Shown in pieces: positions 30,859 through 39,991 of a stretch of 42,077 nt of DNA. The DNA comes from Bradyrhizobium sp. WSM1743 (lineage in GTDB: Bacteria; Pseudomonadota; Alphaproteobacteria; Rhizobiales; Xanthobacteraceae): assembly GCF_000473065.1 (NCBI RefSeq), contig NZ_AXAZ01000075.1, forward strand, positions 1-42,077. The letters are read 5' to 3'. The first letter of the stretch is position 1, and each line of letters begins with the position of its first letter. The notes below the pieces were generated by a model. The model worked only from the letters and a program-made list of their open reading frames with translations. It made no database searches and was not told the origin of the DNA. Position numbers and translations under genes: made by a program.

Positions 30859-32808
30859 CTACTGCTGCGCGCTCGGCAGCAGCTGCGGCAGAAATCCGCG
30901 CGTCACGTTCGGCGGCACCGCATCGAGCCCGAGCACGGCGCTCGCGGCCGGCAGCGCCGCATCCGCCATCGCGGCATGCCCCTCGGCACTTGGATGCACC
31001 GCGCCGCCATAGACGGCGGAGAGCACGCCCCAGGTCGCGTCGTGAATGTCGGTCGGCTGGCTCGCCGCCGGCAAGCCTTGCGGATAGGTCATCGCAGCAA
31101 AATAGCTGTCATTGGCATCGCGGATCCAGCGCGCGCGGGGCAGGTAGGCGCGATATTCCGAGGCGCCGCGTCCGCACAGCATCGGCTGGCTCGCCGCGCT
31201 GACGATATCAGGGTTGAAGCTTTGGCCGTTCTCGGCAAAGCAGCTGCGGTCGAATTCGGGATCGTTACCCGAATGGGCGCAGAAGCCGTGATCGGCGAAC
31301 GCGGCCTGGTGCGCGTCGACGAAGGTCATGCGGTCGGCCTCGGGATCGCGGCAGAGCGCGCCGCGGGTGCAGGTGGCGAGCCCCTTCAGCTGCGGCAGGA
31401 ATTCGGTGTCGACGAAGGTGGAGACGCGGGCAAGGCGTTGCGGATCGGCGTTGAAGGACGGATGGATATCGAAGCCGGCACGGCCGCCGCGGCAGGGCAC
31501 GCCACCGTCGGCGAGCGCAGGATTGGCGTAGGAGACATAGACCACATGCGAGAGGTCGCCGCCGACGAGCGGCTTCAGCGCCTCGCGCAGCTTGACGAAG
31601 TTCTGCGGCAGCTCGCGCTGGAGCGCATCGCGGGAATCATCGACGCTCGCCATCACGCCGGAGCGGCGGAACAGCGTCCGCTCGGTCGCGGTCTCGACGA
31701 TGACGTCGGCGACGAGGCCTGAGAAGTAGACGTCGTTGGCGCCGATTGACAGCAGCACGAGGTCGAGCGTGCGGTCGGGCTGGCGTTTCTTCGCCGCGGT
31801 GAGCGCCTCGCGCAGCTCGCCGACCTGGGCGGTCACGCTGGTGTTGCAGACGCCGGTCTTGCCGGGCGGGCATTCGCGGGCCCGCTGTGAGCCGAGCAGC
31901 CCGTCGCCGATGCTGGCGCCGGTGCAGGCGAGCGGCAGGTAGGTCACGGCGATATGGGTGTAGCGCACCGCGAGCGCCAGCGCGGTGCGCGTCTGGTAGC
32001 TGTACAGCGAGCGATGGCAGGGCGCGTTGAACCAGAGCGCGCTGTAGCGTTGCCAGTTGGCGAGTGTATCCGGCGCCTCGCAGGCGCGGCCGCCCTTGAA
32101 GCCGTGGCGGCTCGGCCGGTAATACTGCGCGCCGGCAGTGCCGAGATAGGAGCGGAAGCAAAATCCTTCGTCCGCCAGTGCCAGCGGCCGGTCCGGATTG
32201 CCTTCGCCGGAAGCGATGCTGTCCCCGAGTCCGGCGATGAAGATGTCGCGCACCTGGATCTCGGTCTGAACGCGCTGGGTCGGATCGGCGCCGGCGGAGA
32301 CGTCGACGGTCGCAACCGTCTGCTTGCCATAGCGGACGCGCAAATTGATCGGCTCGGCGCAGTCGAAGGTCGAGGCTTGCGGTCCGTCGCCGTCATCGAA
32401 CGACCAGGCGCAGGTGGCGCCGACCGGCACCGCGCCGGTCAGGCGTACCGTCACCGGATGGTCGATCGGTGTAATGTAGTTCTCTTTGACGTTGTCGCGG
32501 GTGCAGGGCTGGTTGACCCGGCCCTGGAGATCGATGCACAGGCGGTTGACCATGTTGCGGGCCCAGCCGCGGCCCTCGCTCTGGAGCTCCAGCGATTGTT
32601 CGGCGGCAAGGATGCTGCGGTTACGCGCGTTCTCGACATGGAGCAGGAAGTCGCGCTCCTCACGGAACAGCCGGAAGCGGTTGCGCACCTCCCAACTAAT
32701 CTGCAGGGCGCCGTCCTGCGCGGCAGCGGGCTTGGCTGGAAAGGACGTCAACAGCGCGACAAGCAGCAGGGTGCCTGCGGAGAAGGATTTAAGCGATGAT
32801 CGGAACAT
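30859..32808 (-). CDS. Secreted SGNH/GDSL-type hydrolase
   Basis: The 649-residue protein begins with a signal peptide (cleavage near residue 30, KPAAAQ|DG). An N-terminal beta-rich domain of about 150 residues with four Cys follows. The SGNH domain has block I AGLGDSIASGEGNP (Ser197), block III GAND, and block V around HPSAEGH (605-611). Multiple Cys (about twelve in the mature part) suggest disulfides and a periplasmic or extracellular location. The family includes esterases and lipases; the substrate is unknown. The start ATG at 32808 is preferred over an upstream TTG. Confidence 0.85.
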   Translation of the reverse strand: MFRSSLKSFSAGTLLLVALLTSFPAKPAAAQDGALQISWEVRNRFRLFREERDFLLHVENARNRSILAAEQSLELQSEGRGWARNMVNRLCIDLQGRVNQPCTRDNVKENYITPIDHPVTVRLTGAVPVGATCAWSFDDGDGPQASTFDCAEPINLRVRYGKQTVATVDVSAGADPTQRVQTEIQVRDIFIAGLGDSIASGEGNPDRPLALADEGFCFRSYLGTAGAQYYRPSRHGFKGGRACEAPDTLANWQRYSALWFNAPCHRSLYSYQTRTALALAVRYTHIAVTYLPLACTGASIGDGLLGSQRARECPPGKTGVCNTSVTAQVGELREALTAAKKRQPDRTLDLVLLSIGANDVYFSGLVADVIVETATERTLFRRSGVMASVDDSRDALQRELPQNFVKLREALKPLVGGDLSHVVYVSYANPALADGGVPCRGGRAGFDIHPSFNADPQRLARVSTFVDTEFLPQLKGLATCTRGALCRDPEADRMTFVDAHQAAFADHGFCAHSGNDPEFDRSCFAENGQSFNPDIVSAASQPMLCGRGASEYRAYLPRARWIRDANDSYFAAMTYPQGLPAASQPTDIHDATWGVLSAVYGGAVHPSAEGHAAMADAALPAASAVLGLDAVPPNVTRGFLPQLLPSAQQ

Positions 32809-32892
32809 GGCCCGGCTCTTCAACGGCAAAGTTGAGGCGGAAATAAGAGAGCATTGCTCCGCCGCCCGAAACCTTTGTCTGGGCCAGCCGCC

Positions 32893-33975
32893 CTAGCGCT
32901 TACTGGCCTGCCGCAGCAACCGCTCGCGCTCCATCGGCGTCACCTCTTTGGGCAGGTTGGCCTGCGCGCAAGCCTCCGCCAGCCGCCGCCGCTCCTGCCA
33001 GGGCTCGACCACGTTCATCCAGAGCTCGCGCGCGCCCATGATGGAGATGGCAAGGGCGAACGGGATCACGAAATAGAGAAGACGGAACACCAGCAGCGTC
33101 GCCAGCAGCTGTTCGCGGCCGAATTCCGGCAGCGCCACCAGCATGGCGGCATCGAACACGCCAATCGAGCCGGGCGCGTGGCTGGCAAAGCCGATCAAGG
33201 TCGCCAGAATGAACACGACGGCGAGCGACATGAAGTCGATCGGCGGGTTGGCCGGCATCAGGAGGTACATGGCCGTGGCGCAGAAGCCGAGATCGACCAC
33301 GCCGATCAGGATCTGCACCAATGTCAGCGGTGCCGATGGCAGCACCACCTTCCAGCCTTTCTGGCCGAGCTCGCGCCGCTTCTCGCCCATGCAGAGCCAG
33401 ACCAGATATGCGCCGATCGAGGCGAGGCCGCCGAGCGCGATCAGACGGTTGAGCGATGCGGGCAGCTGGTCCATCGCGGAGGCGGCATCCGGGTGGATGG
33501 CCATGCCGATCGAGAGCACGAAGATGTTACCGAGCCAGAAGGTCAGGCCCGACAGGAAGCAGATCTTCGCGACGTCGATCGCGTTCAGCCCGTAGTCCGA
33601 ATAGATCCGGAAACGGATCGCACCGCCGGTAAAGACGGTGGCGCCGATGTTGTGGCCGATCGAATAGGACGTGAAGCTGGAGAGCGCCGCGATGCGATAG
33701 GGAACGTGCTTCTTGCCGATCGTTCGCAGTGCAAAAAAGTCGTAGAAGGTCAGCGTACAGAACGCAAAGAAGACGCAGATTGCCGCCAGCCCGATACTGC
33801 CGCGGGGAATCTCGGTCAATGCGGTCAGGATGACCCCGGTATCGATGCCCTTGAGGGTCCGCACCAGCGTTGTGATCGCGAAGGCGATGATGAAGACGCT
33901 CGCGGCAATTCCGAGCCGTCGCCAGCCGATCCATCTCTTGAAGCCGCGTTTCAGCGCGGGCAGCAGTCCGTGCAT
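32893..33975 (-). CDS. YbhN/LPG-synthase-TM-like integral membrane protein (UPF0104)
   Basis: The 360-residue protein has about eight membrane segments of the lysylphosphatidylglycerol synthase transmembrane type (for example TSYSIGHNIGATVFTGGAIRFRIYSDYG and LATLIGFASHAPGSIGVFDAAML in part). It lacks the C-terminal aminoacyl-transferase domain of MprF, so it probably does not make lysyl-lipids. Relatives such as YbhN are linked to lipid handling or flipping, without a firm role. GGAGG lies just before the ATG. It is followed by the SGNH hydrolase gene, 84 bases downstream on the same strand. Confidence 0.87.
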   Translation of the reverse strand: MHGLLPALKRGFKRWIGWRRLGIAASVFIIAFAITTLVRTLKGIDTGVILTALTEIPRGSIGLAAICVFFAFCTLTFYDFFALRTIGKKHVPYRIAALSSFTSYSIGHNIGATVFTGGAIRFRIYSDYGLNAIDVAKICFLSGLTFWLGNIFVLSIGMAIHPDAASAMDQLPASLNRLIALGGLASIGAYLVWLCMGEKRRELGQKGWKVVLPSAPLTLVQILIGVVDLGFCATAMYLLMPANPPIDFMSLAVVFILATLIGFASHAPGSIGVFDAAMLVALPEFGREQLLATLLVFRLLYFVIPFALAISIMGARELWMNVVEPWQERRRLAEACAQANLPKEVTPMERERLLRQASKR

Positions 33976-34383
33976 TCATCCTCCCGGCGGGGGGCAAGAC
34001 CGATCCAGCCAGGCATTGGCCAATCGGGTACGATGACGGCCAAAGGGCAGGCGTCGATCGCTAGGGCATGATCCAGCTCATTTAAGGCAAAAACAGCGGC
34101 TTGTGCAGCCCTTGACAACAATAGGTTCTGCGTTGGACCGGCCACCTTTGTCATACGCGGTTCACATCGGATGCACGTTAAGCATATGAGTCGTGAAACC
34201 GGCTTCGCTCGCGCGCTTGGTGTGCCGCCGTCCGCATTGTTCCAGCGCAAGCGGTCATCGGCCTTTTTGGAACGTCGATGCCGCGTGCTCGTTAGGCTCG
34301 ATCAGCAATCGAACATGGCGGAATATGCGGCTTTTCGTGCAGGCCGGCGCCTCCGTGTTCCCAAAATCGAGAGGACCGGAACG
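33976..34383. other. Divergent regulatory region upstream of the YciE gene
   Basis: This 408-base gap separates divergent genes. It contains a half copy of repeat family E (34064-34074), a TTGACA (34112-34117) without a clear -10 partner, and a strong EcfG promoter (34269-34293). A frame running into the YciE gene from 34171 has no ribosome binding site and gives no recognisable N-terminus. Confidence 0.65.
34269..34293 (+). promoter_or_regulatory. EcfG-type general stress promoter
   Basis: GGAAC at 34269-34273 and CGTT at 34290-34293, 16 bases apart, match the alphaproteobacterial EcfG consensus exactly. Transcription would start near 34300, leaving a leader of about 84 bases before the YciE ATG. 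Confidence 0.7.
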
Positions 34384-34890
34384 ATGGGACTGTTCACAAA
34401 GGACATCAAGACCATGAACGACCTGTTCGTGCATCAGCTCCAGGACATCTATTATGCGGAGCAGCAGCTCACCAAGGCGCTGCCGAAGATGGCAAGCAGG
34501 GCCACCGATCCGCAGCTGAAACAGGGCTTTTTGACGCACCTTGAGGAAACCAATCAGCACATCACGCGGCTCGAGGAAGTCTTCAAGATGCACGGCGTCG
34601 CCGTGAAGGCGGTCGATTGCCCGGCCATCGACGGCATCATCGAGGAAGCCGACGAGACCGCCGGCGAGGTTGCCGACAAGGCGGTGCTCGATGCGGCCCT
34701 GATCAATGCGGCGCAGGCCGCCGAGCATTACGAGATCGTGCGCTACGGCAGCCTGATCGCCTGGGCCAAGCAGCTCGGCCGCAACGATTGCGCGGCGGTG
34801 CTCGCCAAGACGCTCGAGGAAGAAAAGGCGACCGACAAGAAGCTGACGGCGCTTGCGGAGAGCAAGGTGAATCTGCGCGCGGCGAGCTGA
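34384..34890 (+). CDS. YciE/DUF892 ferritin-like stress protein
   Basis: The 168-residue protein is a single DUF892 domain with the YciE pattern: DLFVHQLQDIYYAEQQLTKALPKM at the start, the second-helix FLTHLEETNQHITRLEEVF, and AAEHYEIVRYGSLIAWA. The Glu and His residues in these helices are placed as in a ferritin-like di-iron site. YciE-type proteins are general stress proteins in many bacteria; their activity is unclear. The ATG at 34384 follows GGA-rich bases and gives the normal length. The EcfG promoter upstream fits stress induction. Confidence 0.9.
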   Translation: MGLFTKDIKTMNDLFVHQLQDIYYAEQQLTKALPKMASRATDPQLKQGFLTHLEETNQHITRLEEVFKMHGVAVKAVDCPAIDGIIEEADETAGEVADKAVLDAALINAAQAAEHYEIVRYGSLIAWAKQLGRNDCAAVLAKTLEEEKATDKKLTALAESKVNLRAAS

Positions 34891-34916
34891 GGCGCATGTA
34901 CCGGGGCGATATCGAG

Positions 34917-34941
34917 AACGCCGCGCCGTCAGCGCGGCGTT
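34917..34941. terminator. Hairpin between convergent genes
   Basis: AACGCCGCGC (34917-34926) pairs perfectly with GCGCGGCGTT (34932-34941) across a CGTCA loop. It lies between the YciE gene and the frameshifted MFS gene, which end toward each other. A U-tract is missing, so its strength is uncertain. Confidence 0.6.
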
Positions 34942-34947
34942 CGACGG

Positions 34948-36168
34948 TCAGCGGTCCGAATATTTGAGGCCGAAGCCGAGCGCGATCACGGCAAAGGCCG
35001 CGATCATCACGGCGAAGACAAGGCTCGCAAGACGCGGGTTTGCCAGCGTCGAGAATCACGCCGATGCCGATCACACGCAGGCGTTGCCGAGAAAGCCGCA
35101 GATGAAATAGGCCGAGACGACTTCCGCGCGACGATCCTCCGGCGCGATCTGGTTCACCACCTGCAGGCTGCCGCGATAACCCAGTCCCACCGCGACGCCG
35201 CACAGCGCGGTTGCCGCGATCATCAGCGCCATCGAGGCTTGAAATTGTCCGGCGACGATCAATGCCAAGCTCGGCAGCATGAGGCCGAGGGAGCAGAGCA
35301 TGGCCGTGCGGCTCGAGAGCGAGCGCGTCAGCGCGATGACGATGGCCACCACTGCGGCGAGTTCAAGGAAAACTGCCCCTGCGATGGCGTGGCTGGTCTC
35401 GTGCAGCTCGTTGGCGAGCACGCTCGGCACCAGCGCGGCAAAGAACGCCACCAGCGCCATCGCGCCGAAGCCCGTCACCGCCGGCGCGACGAATGCGGCG
35501 CGAATGGCGGGAGGTACCGCCGCGCGCGGACGGACCGAAATCCGCATCAGCGCATCGAGTGGTCGCGGAACCGTCTCGCTGGCAAAGGCAAGAAGGATGG
35601 CAGTGAGCAGGAGCGCCGCCAGATAGACGATGAAGGGCATCCGCAGCGGATGTGGCGCGTAGTCGGCGAGCAGCCCCGCGATCAGCGCGCCGATACCGAG
35701 GCCCGCGAAATTTGCAGCCGTCGCAACGACAGTGGCGCGGGATTTGTCAGTCTCTGCGATCAGCTCCGAAAGCCAGGCCGTGCCAGTTGCGGCGCCGGTG
35801 CCGATCGCTAGCCCGCTCAGCACGCGGCCGACATAGAGCGCGGCGATGCCGTGCGCGAACAGGAACACCAGTGCGCCGATGATGGCGATGACCATTGCGG
35901 TTAGGGCTGTCCGGCGGCGGCCGATCTGGTCGGAGATGCGCCCGAATATCAGCAGCGCAGCCAGATTGCCGATCACATAGGCCGCGTAGATGAGCGTCAG
36001 CGTGATCTGCGAGAAGCCGAACTGTCGCTCGTAGATCACATAGAGCGGCGTCACCACGGTGCTGCCTGCGAACAGCACGCCGATCAGACCGGCGACGATT
36101 GCAAGAGTCGTCGGCTTGCCGAACTCCGACCTGCTGTGTGAGGCAGTAGAGTAGTGCTTCGTTGCCAT
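34948..36168 (-). pseudogene. MFS transporter with a doubly frameshifted 3' end
   Basis: From the ATG at 36168 the frame encodes 365 residues of an MFS drug/sugar-type permease, with eleven or so membrane segments and the GRISDQIGRRRTA signature. It then stops at 35071, just after GFLGNACV. The DNA beyond reads VIGIGVI in another frame and returns to the original frame as STLANPRLASLVFAVMIAAF (and on) to a stop at 34948. The simplest reading is one lost base near 35074-35083 and one extra A at about 35054. An undamaged gene would encode about 406 residues including the last membrane segment. The frame upstream of 36168 lacks a ribosome binding site. It could still make a truncated protein. 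Confidence 0.75.
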
Positions 36169-36433
36169 ACCTAACCCCTGGATGTAGGTCCCGGCAGCCA
36201 ACTCGAAGCAACCATGCACGTTCCTTGTGCAGCCGGCGCGGCTGACATGCGCGCGCGGCAAGGTTGATTGGAATGGCATGGCTCCTCCGGCGTTGAAAAA
36301 AGGGGAGCGAACGCTTTTTGACCCGCAACGATCGGTTGATTTTGGAAGCTCCTGTTCACCATCCGGAACGGCACTCATCCTCCGTTACTCAAAATCCACC
36401 ACTTCCCCGCACTGCTGATGGCAGGCTTGGGGA

Positions 36434-38839
36434 ATGCTCATGTATCAGGTCCTTTACTGTCTGACTGACGAACATGACTGGCGGTTGGTCGCGCTTGGCG
36501 GCGCGGTGTGCCTGCTCGCCAGCACAGCCGCGATCAGCCTGTTTCACCGGGCGCGCGCAACGCAAGGATCGGGCCGCCTAGTATGGTTAGCGCTCGACGC
36601 AGTCGTTGCCGGCTGCGGCATTTGGGCGACGCATTTCATCGCCATGCTGGCGTACGGGCCAGGCGCGGCCGGCGCCTATAACGTGCCGGTGACGCTGCTA
36701 TCGCTGATCTTCGCCATCGCCGTCACGTTTGTCGGCTTGAGTGTTGCGGTCTCGGCCATCCAACCCAGCCTCGTCGCCCTCGGCGGGGCGATTGTCGGAG
36801 GCGGGGTGGCGGCGATGCACTATACCGGCATGATGGCCCTCGAGATCCCTGCGCGCGTCAGCTGGGCCGCCGGCACCGTGGCCGTGTCGATCCTGCTTGG
36901 GCTGGTCTTCGGTGCACTCGCACTCCATGTCGCTGGACGGCGCGACAGCTTGTCCGGCGCGCTCGGCGCCGCGGTGCTGCTGACGGTAGCCATCGTCTCG
37001 CATCATTTCACCGCTATGGGCGCCGTGCAGTTGACGCCAGATCCGACATTGGCGATCAGTGGACTCTCGATCCCTCCCACATCGCTGTCGGTTTTGACCG
37101 CGAGTGCTGCAGTTGCGATCATCGTGATCGCATTGATCGCCGCGCTGCTCGACCGTCGCGCCAAGGGCGAATTGGGCCGCCAGCAGATCGTATTGGACAG
37201 CGCGCTCGAGAATATGTCGCAGGGGCTTTGCATGTTCGACGCGGACGGCAAGATCATCCTGTTCAACGAGCGCTATGCCGCGATGCTCGGTCGTACCGAC
37301 ATCCTGCTCACCGGCCGGCTACTGGTCGACGTGCTCAGGGAAGAGCAGGCCAAAGGCCAGTGGCAGGGCGACGCCGATGAATTCTTCGCGCGCCTCATCG
37401 CCGACGCAGGCGAGGGCCGCACCACGACCGACCTCGTCAACCGGTTCGGCCGCTCCATCCGGGTCGTCAACCAGCCGATGCAGGGCGGCGGCTGGGTGGC
37501 CACCTTCGAGGACATCACCGAATGGCTGGAGGCGCAGGCCAAGATCTCGCACATGGCCCGCCATGATGCGCTGACCGGCCTGCCGAACCGAGTGCTGTTC
37601 CACGAAGAGCTGGAGCAGGGGCTGCGTCGGACCAAGTCGGGCGACCAGCTTGCTGTGCTTTGTCTCGATCTCGATCACTTCAAGGACATCAACGACTCGC
37701 TCGGCCATCCCATCGGCGATGCGCTGCTCAAGGAGGTTGGCCGCAGGTTGAAGGCGACCGTCGGCGAGAACGACACCGTGGCGCGGCTCGGTGGCGACGA
37801 GTTCGCGGTGGTCCAGATCGGACGTTCCGATGAGACCGCTGCGAGGTCCCTTGCCGGACGCCTCGTCGAGGTGATCTCGGCGCCTTACGAGATCGATGAC
37901 CATCAGATCGTGATCGGCGTCTCGATCGGCATCTCACTGTCGCCGCAGGACGGCAGCAATCCGGACGAGCTGTTGAAGAACGCCGATCTTGCGCTCTACC
38001 GCGCCAAGGCGGACGGCCGCGGCACGTATCGCTTCTTCGAGACCGGCATGGATGCGCGCGCTCAAGCACGGCGCCTGTTGGAAATGGATCTGCGCGCGGC
38101 GCTGCAGCGTGACGAGTTTCAGGTCTACTATCAGCCGATTCGTGACGTCGCCAGCGGTCGCGTCGTTGCCTTCGAGGCGCTGTTGCGCTGGAACCATCCG
38201 CAGCGCGGGCTGATCGCACCGATCAGCTTCATTCGGCTCGCCGAGGAGACCGGGCTCATCGTTCCGCTCGGTGAGTTTGTGCTGCGCTCCGCCTGCACCG
38301 ACGCAGCCACCTGGCCCGACGACGTCGACGTCGCCGTCAATTTGTCGCCGGTGCAGTTCAAGAGTCCGATCCTGATCGCGTCGGTGACCGAAGCGTTGGC
38401 CGCCTCGGGACTTGAGGCGCACCGCCTCGAGCTCGAGATCACCGAATCCGTGCTGCTCCAGAACAGCGAAGCGACGTTGACCACGCTCCACGAGTTGCGT
38501 GCCATGGGTGTGCGGATCTCGCTCGACGATTTCGGCACCGGCTATTCGTCGCTGAGCTATCTGCGCAGCTTCCCCTTCGACAAGATCAAGATCGACCGCT
38601 CGTTCGTGTCGGAGCTGACGACGCGCGAGGATTCCATGGCGATTATCCGTGCGGTGACCGGCCTCGGTCGCAGCCTCGGCATCGTCACCACTGCGGAAGG
38701 CGTGGAGAACGATGCGCAGCTCGAGCTGCTCCGGCGCGAGGGCTGCACCCAGGCGCAGGGCTATCTGTTCAGCAAGCCGCGGCCGGCGTCCGACGTGGCG
38801 ATGATGCTGGACCGGCCGCGGCTGCGCGCGTCGGCCTGA
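36434..38839 (+). CDS. MHYT-PAS-GGDEF-EAL cyclic-di-GMP signalling protein
   Basis: The 801-residue membrane protein begins with an MHYT sensor of seven membrane segments (10-240). It carries the three motifs THFIAM (66-71), MHYTGM (128-133) and SHHFTAM (189-195), proposed to bind copper and a diatomic gas. A PAS-like domain (about 250-365) follows, then GGDEF (453-457, intact) and EAL (581-583, FEALLRW with DDFGTGYSS at 698-706). Both catalytic motifs are intact, so the protein may make or degrade cyclic di-GMP depending on signal. It is monocistronic and divergent from the frameshifted MFS gene. Confidence 0.94.
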   Translation: MLMYQVLYCLTDEHDWRLVALGGAVCLLASTAAISLFHRARATQGSGRLVWLALDAVVAGCGIWATHFIAMLAYGPGAAGAYNVPVTLLSLIFAIAVTFVGLSVAVSAIQPSLVALGGAIVGGGVAAMHYTGMMALEIPARVSWAAGTVAVSILLGLVFGALALHVAGRRDSLSGALGAAVLLTVAIVSHHFTAMGAVQLTPDPTLAISGLSIPPTSLSVLTASAAVAIIVIALIAALLDRRAKGELGRQQIVLDSALENMSQGLCMFDADGKIILFNERYAAMLGRTDILLTGRLLVDVLREEQAKGQWQGDADEFFARLIADAGEGRTTTDLVNRFGRSIRVVNQPMQGGGWVATFEDITEWLEAQAKISHMARHDALTGLPNRVLFHEELEQGLRRTKSGDQLAVLCLDLDHFKDINDSLGHPIGDALLKEVGRRLKATVGENDTVARLGGDEFAVVQIGRSDETAARSLAGRLVEVISAPYEIDDHQIVIGVSIGISLSPQDGSNPDELLKNADLALYRAKADGRGTYRFFETGMDARAQARRLLEMDLRAALQRDEFQVYYQPIRDVASGRVVAFEALLRWNHPQRGLIAPISFIRLAEETGLIVPLGEFVLRSACTDAATWPDDVDVAVNLSPVQFKSPILIASVTEALAASGLEAHRLELEITESVLLQNSEATLTTLHELRAMGVRISLDDFGTGYSSLSYLRSFPFDKIKIDRSFVSELTTREDSMAIIRAVTGLGRSLGIVTTAEGVENDAQLELLRREGCTQAQGYLFSKPRPASDVAMMLDRPRLRASA

Positions 38840-38854
38840 AGGACGCTATTATTT

Positions 38855-38903
38855 GAGCATGGTCTAATCGGAAAACCGCTTCGCACTTTTCCGGATCATG
38901 CTC
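38855..38903. repeat. Repeat family E, copy 2
   Basis: GAGCATGGTCTAATCGGAAA, then ACCGCTTCGCAC, then TTTTCCGGATCATGCTC forms an imperfect palindrome. It fills the gap between the convergent cyclic-di-GMP gene and the small membrane protein, overlapping the latter's last base pair, and may serve as a terminator. Confidence 0.75.
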
Positions 38904-39336
38904 AGCCGCGGCGCAGCGCGAAATGCGCGCCGCAGAACGCCATCACGGCGCCGAGGCACAGGGCGGCGAGCCCGGCCAGCACGCCCGAGACGGTCGGAAT
39001 CGGGCTCGGCGCCGAGGCCGCTTGGCCCGCGCCGGCAAGCAGGAGCACGCCGACCGCGATCAGGAACTGCCGCATCCGCTGCGGGATCTGTCCGGAGACG
39101 GCGCTCTGCATCAAGCTCGCCGTGAAATAGCCGCCGGAGAAGCCGACCGTCGCAATCAGCCACCAGGCAATCGCCGCGCCGGCCGGAATGAACTCATGCG
39201 GGTCGGAGCGCCAGAGGCCACCGAGGTCAAGACCGTAGCGCGCGCCCAGCATATGCACCGCGAGCGCCAGCAGCACGCCGGAGATCATTGCGGCGCCGAG
39301 AATCAGGCGGCGCGGAAAATAGGTCGTCTCAGCCAT
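38902..39336 (-). CDS. Small four-segment membrane protein, unknown function
   Basis: The 144-residue protein has four hydrophobic stretches (about 13-30, 48-75, 88-105 and 115-140), a short basic start (AETTYFPRRLI) and the end AHFALRRG. I do not recognise a family. The ATG at 39336 is chosen because upstream residues of the open frame are basic and lack a ribosome binding site. It is divergent from the next membrane protein, 56 bases away. Confidence 0.7.
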   Translation of the reverse strand: MAETTYFPRRLILGAAMISGVLLALAVHMLGARYGLDLGGLWRSDPHEFIPAGAAIAWWLIATVGFSGGYFTASLMQSAVSGQIPQRMRQFLIAVGVLLLAGAGQAASAPSPIPTVSGVLAGLAALCLGAVMAFCGAHFALRRG

Positions 39337-39392
39337 GCCTCGCTTGTAGGATGGGCGAGGGCGATCGCGCAAGCCGATCGCGAACGGGATCA

Positions 39393-39983
39393 ATGATCGA
39401 TATGCGGGGAGCTGAAGCTGGTTCGGCCACGAGCTACGCCTACAAGGCCTCGCTGATCGGCTCGGCGCATCGCTTCGAGCTGACCGAGGAGGGACTGTCC
39501 TGGCACATCGGCGGACGCTCCTCGCTGTGGCGCTACGACGAGATCTCGGCGATCCGGCTGTCGTTCCGCCCCGTATCGATGCAGCAGCACCGCTTTCGCG
39601 CCGATGTCAGCCGCGCTGGCGGCGGCCGCATCGCGATCCTGTCGACGAGCTGGCAGACCGCGGCTCTGATGGCGCCGCAGGACAACGGCTTTCGCGATTT
39701 TCTCATCGAACTGCATGCGCGGATGGCGAAAGCGGGCAGCCGCGCCGAATTGACCGCAGGCCTCGGCCGCAAGACCTATGCGGCGGTGCTGGCATTGCTC
39801 GCGCTGCTGACGGTGGCAATGGCGGGGCTGTTGATCCGCGCGCTTCTGATCGGCGAATTCGCCGGCGTGCTGTTCATCCTCGGCTTTGCCGCGCTGTTCG
39901 CCTGGCAGGTCGGTGGGTTCGTCCGGCGCAACCAGCCGCGGAGCTACAGCTTCGATCAATTGCCCCGGTCCTTGCTGCCATAG
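39393..39983 (+). CDS. Two-segment membrane protein with PH-like N-terminal domain, unknown function
   Basis: The 196-residue protein has about 120 soluble residues with alternating strands (HRFELTEEGLSWHIGGRSSLWRYDEISAIRL in parts), reminiscent of bacterial PH-like domains, and ends with two membrane segments (about 130-150 and 153-172). A second ATG at 39402 is a possible start. It converges with the MocR-type regulator gene, eight bases apart. No function is suggested by context. Confidence 0.7.
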   Translation: MIDMRGAEAGSATSYAYKASLIGSAHRFELTEEGLSWHIGGRSSLWRYDEISAIRLSFRPVSMQQHRFRADVSRAGGGRIAILSTSWQTAALMAPQDNGFRDFLIELHARMAKAGSRAELTAGLGRKTYAAVLALLALLTVAMAGLLIRALLIGEFAGVLFILGFAALFAWQVGGFVRRNQPRSYSFDQLPRSLLP

Positions 39984-39991
39984 ACCGAGCG

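Noticed and set aside
34171..34383. N-terminal extension of the YciE protein
   Set aside because: The extra 71 residues cover the EcfG promoter and show no conservation-like pattern; the ATG at 34384 gives the normal family length.
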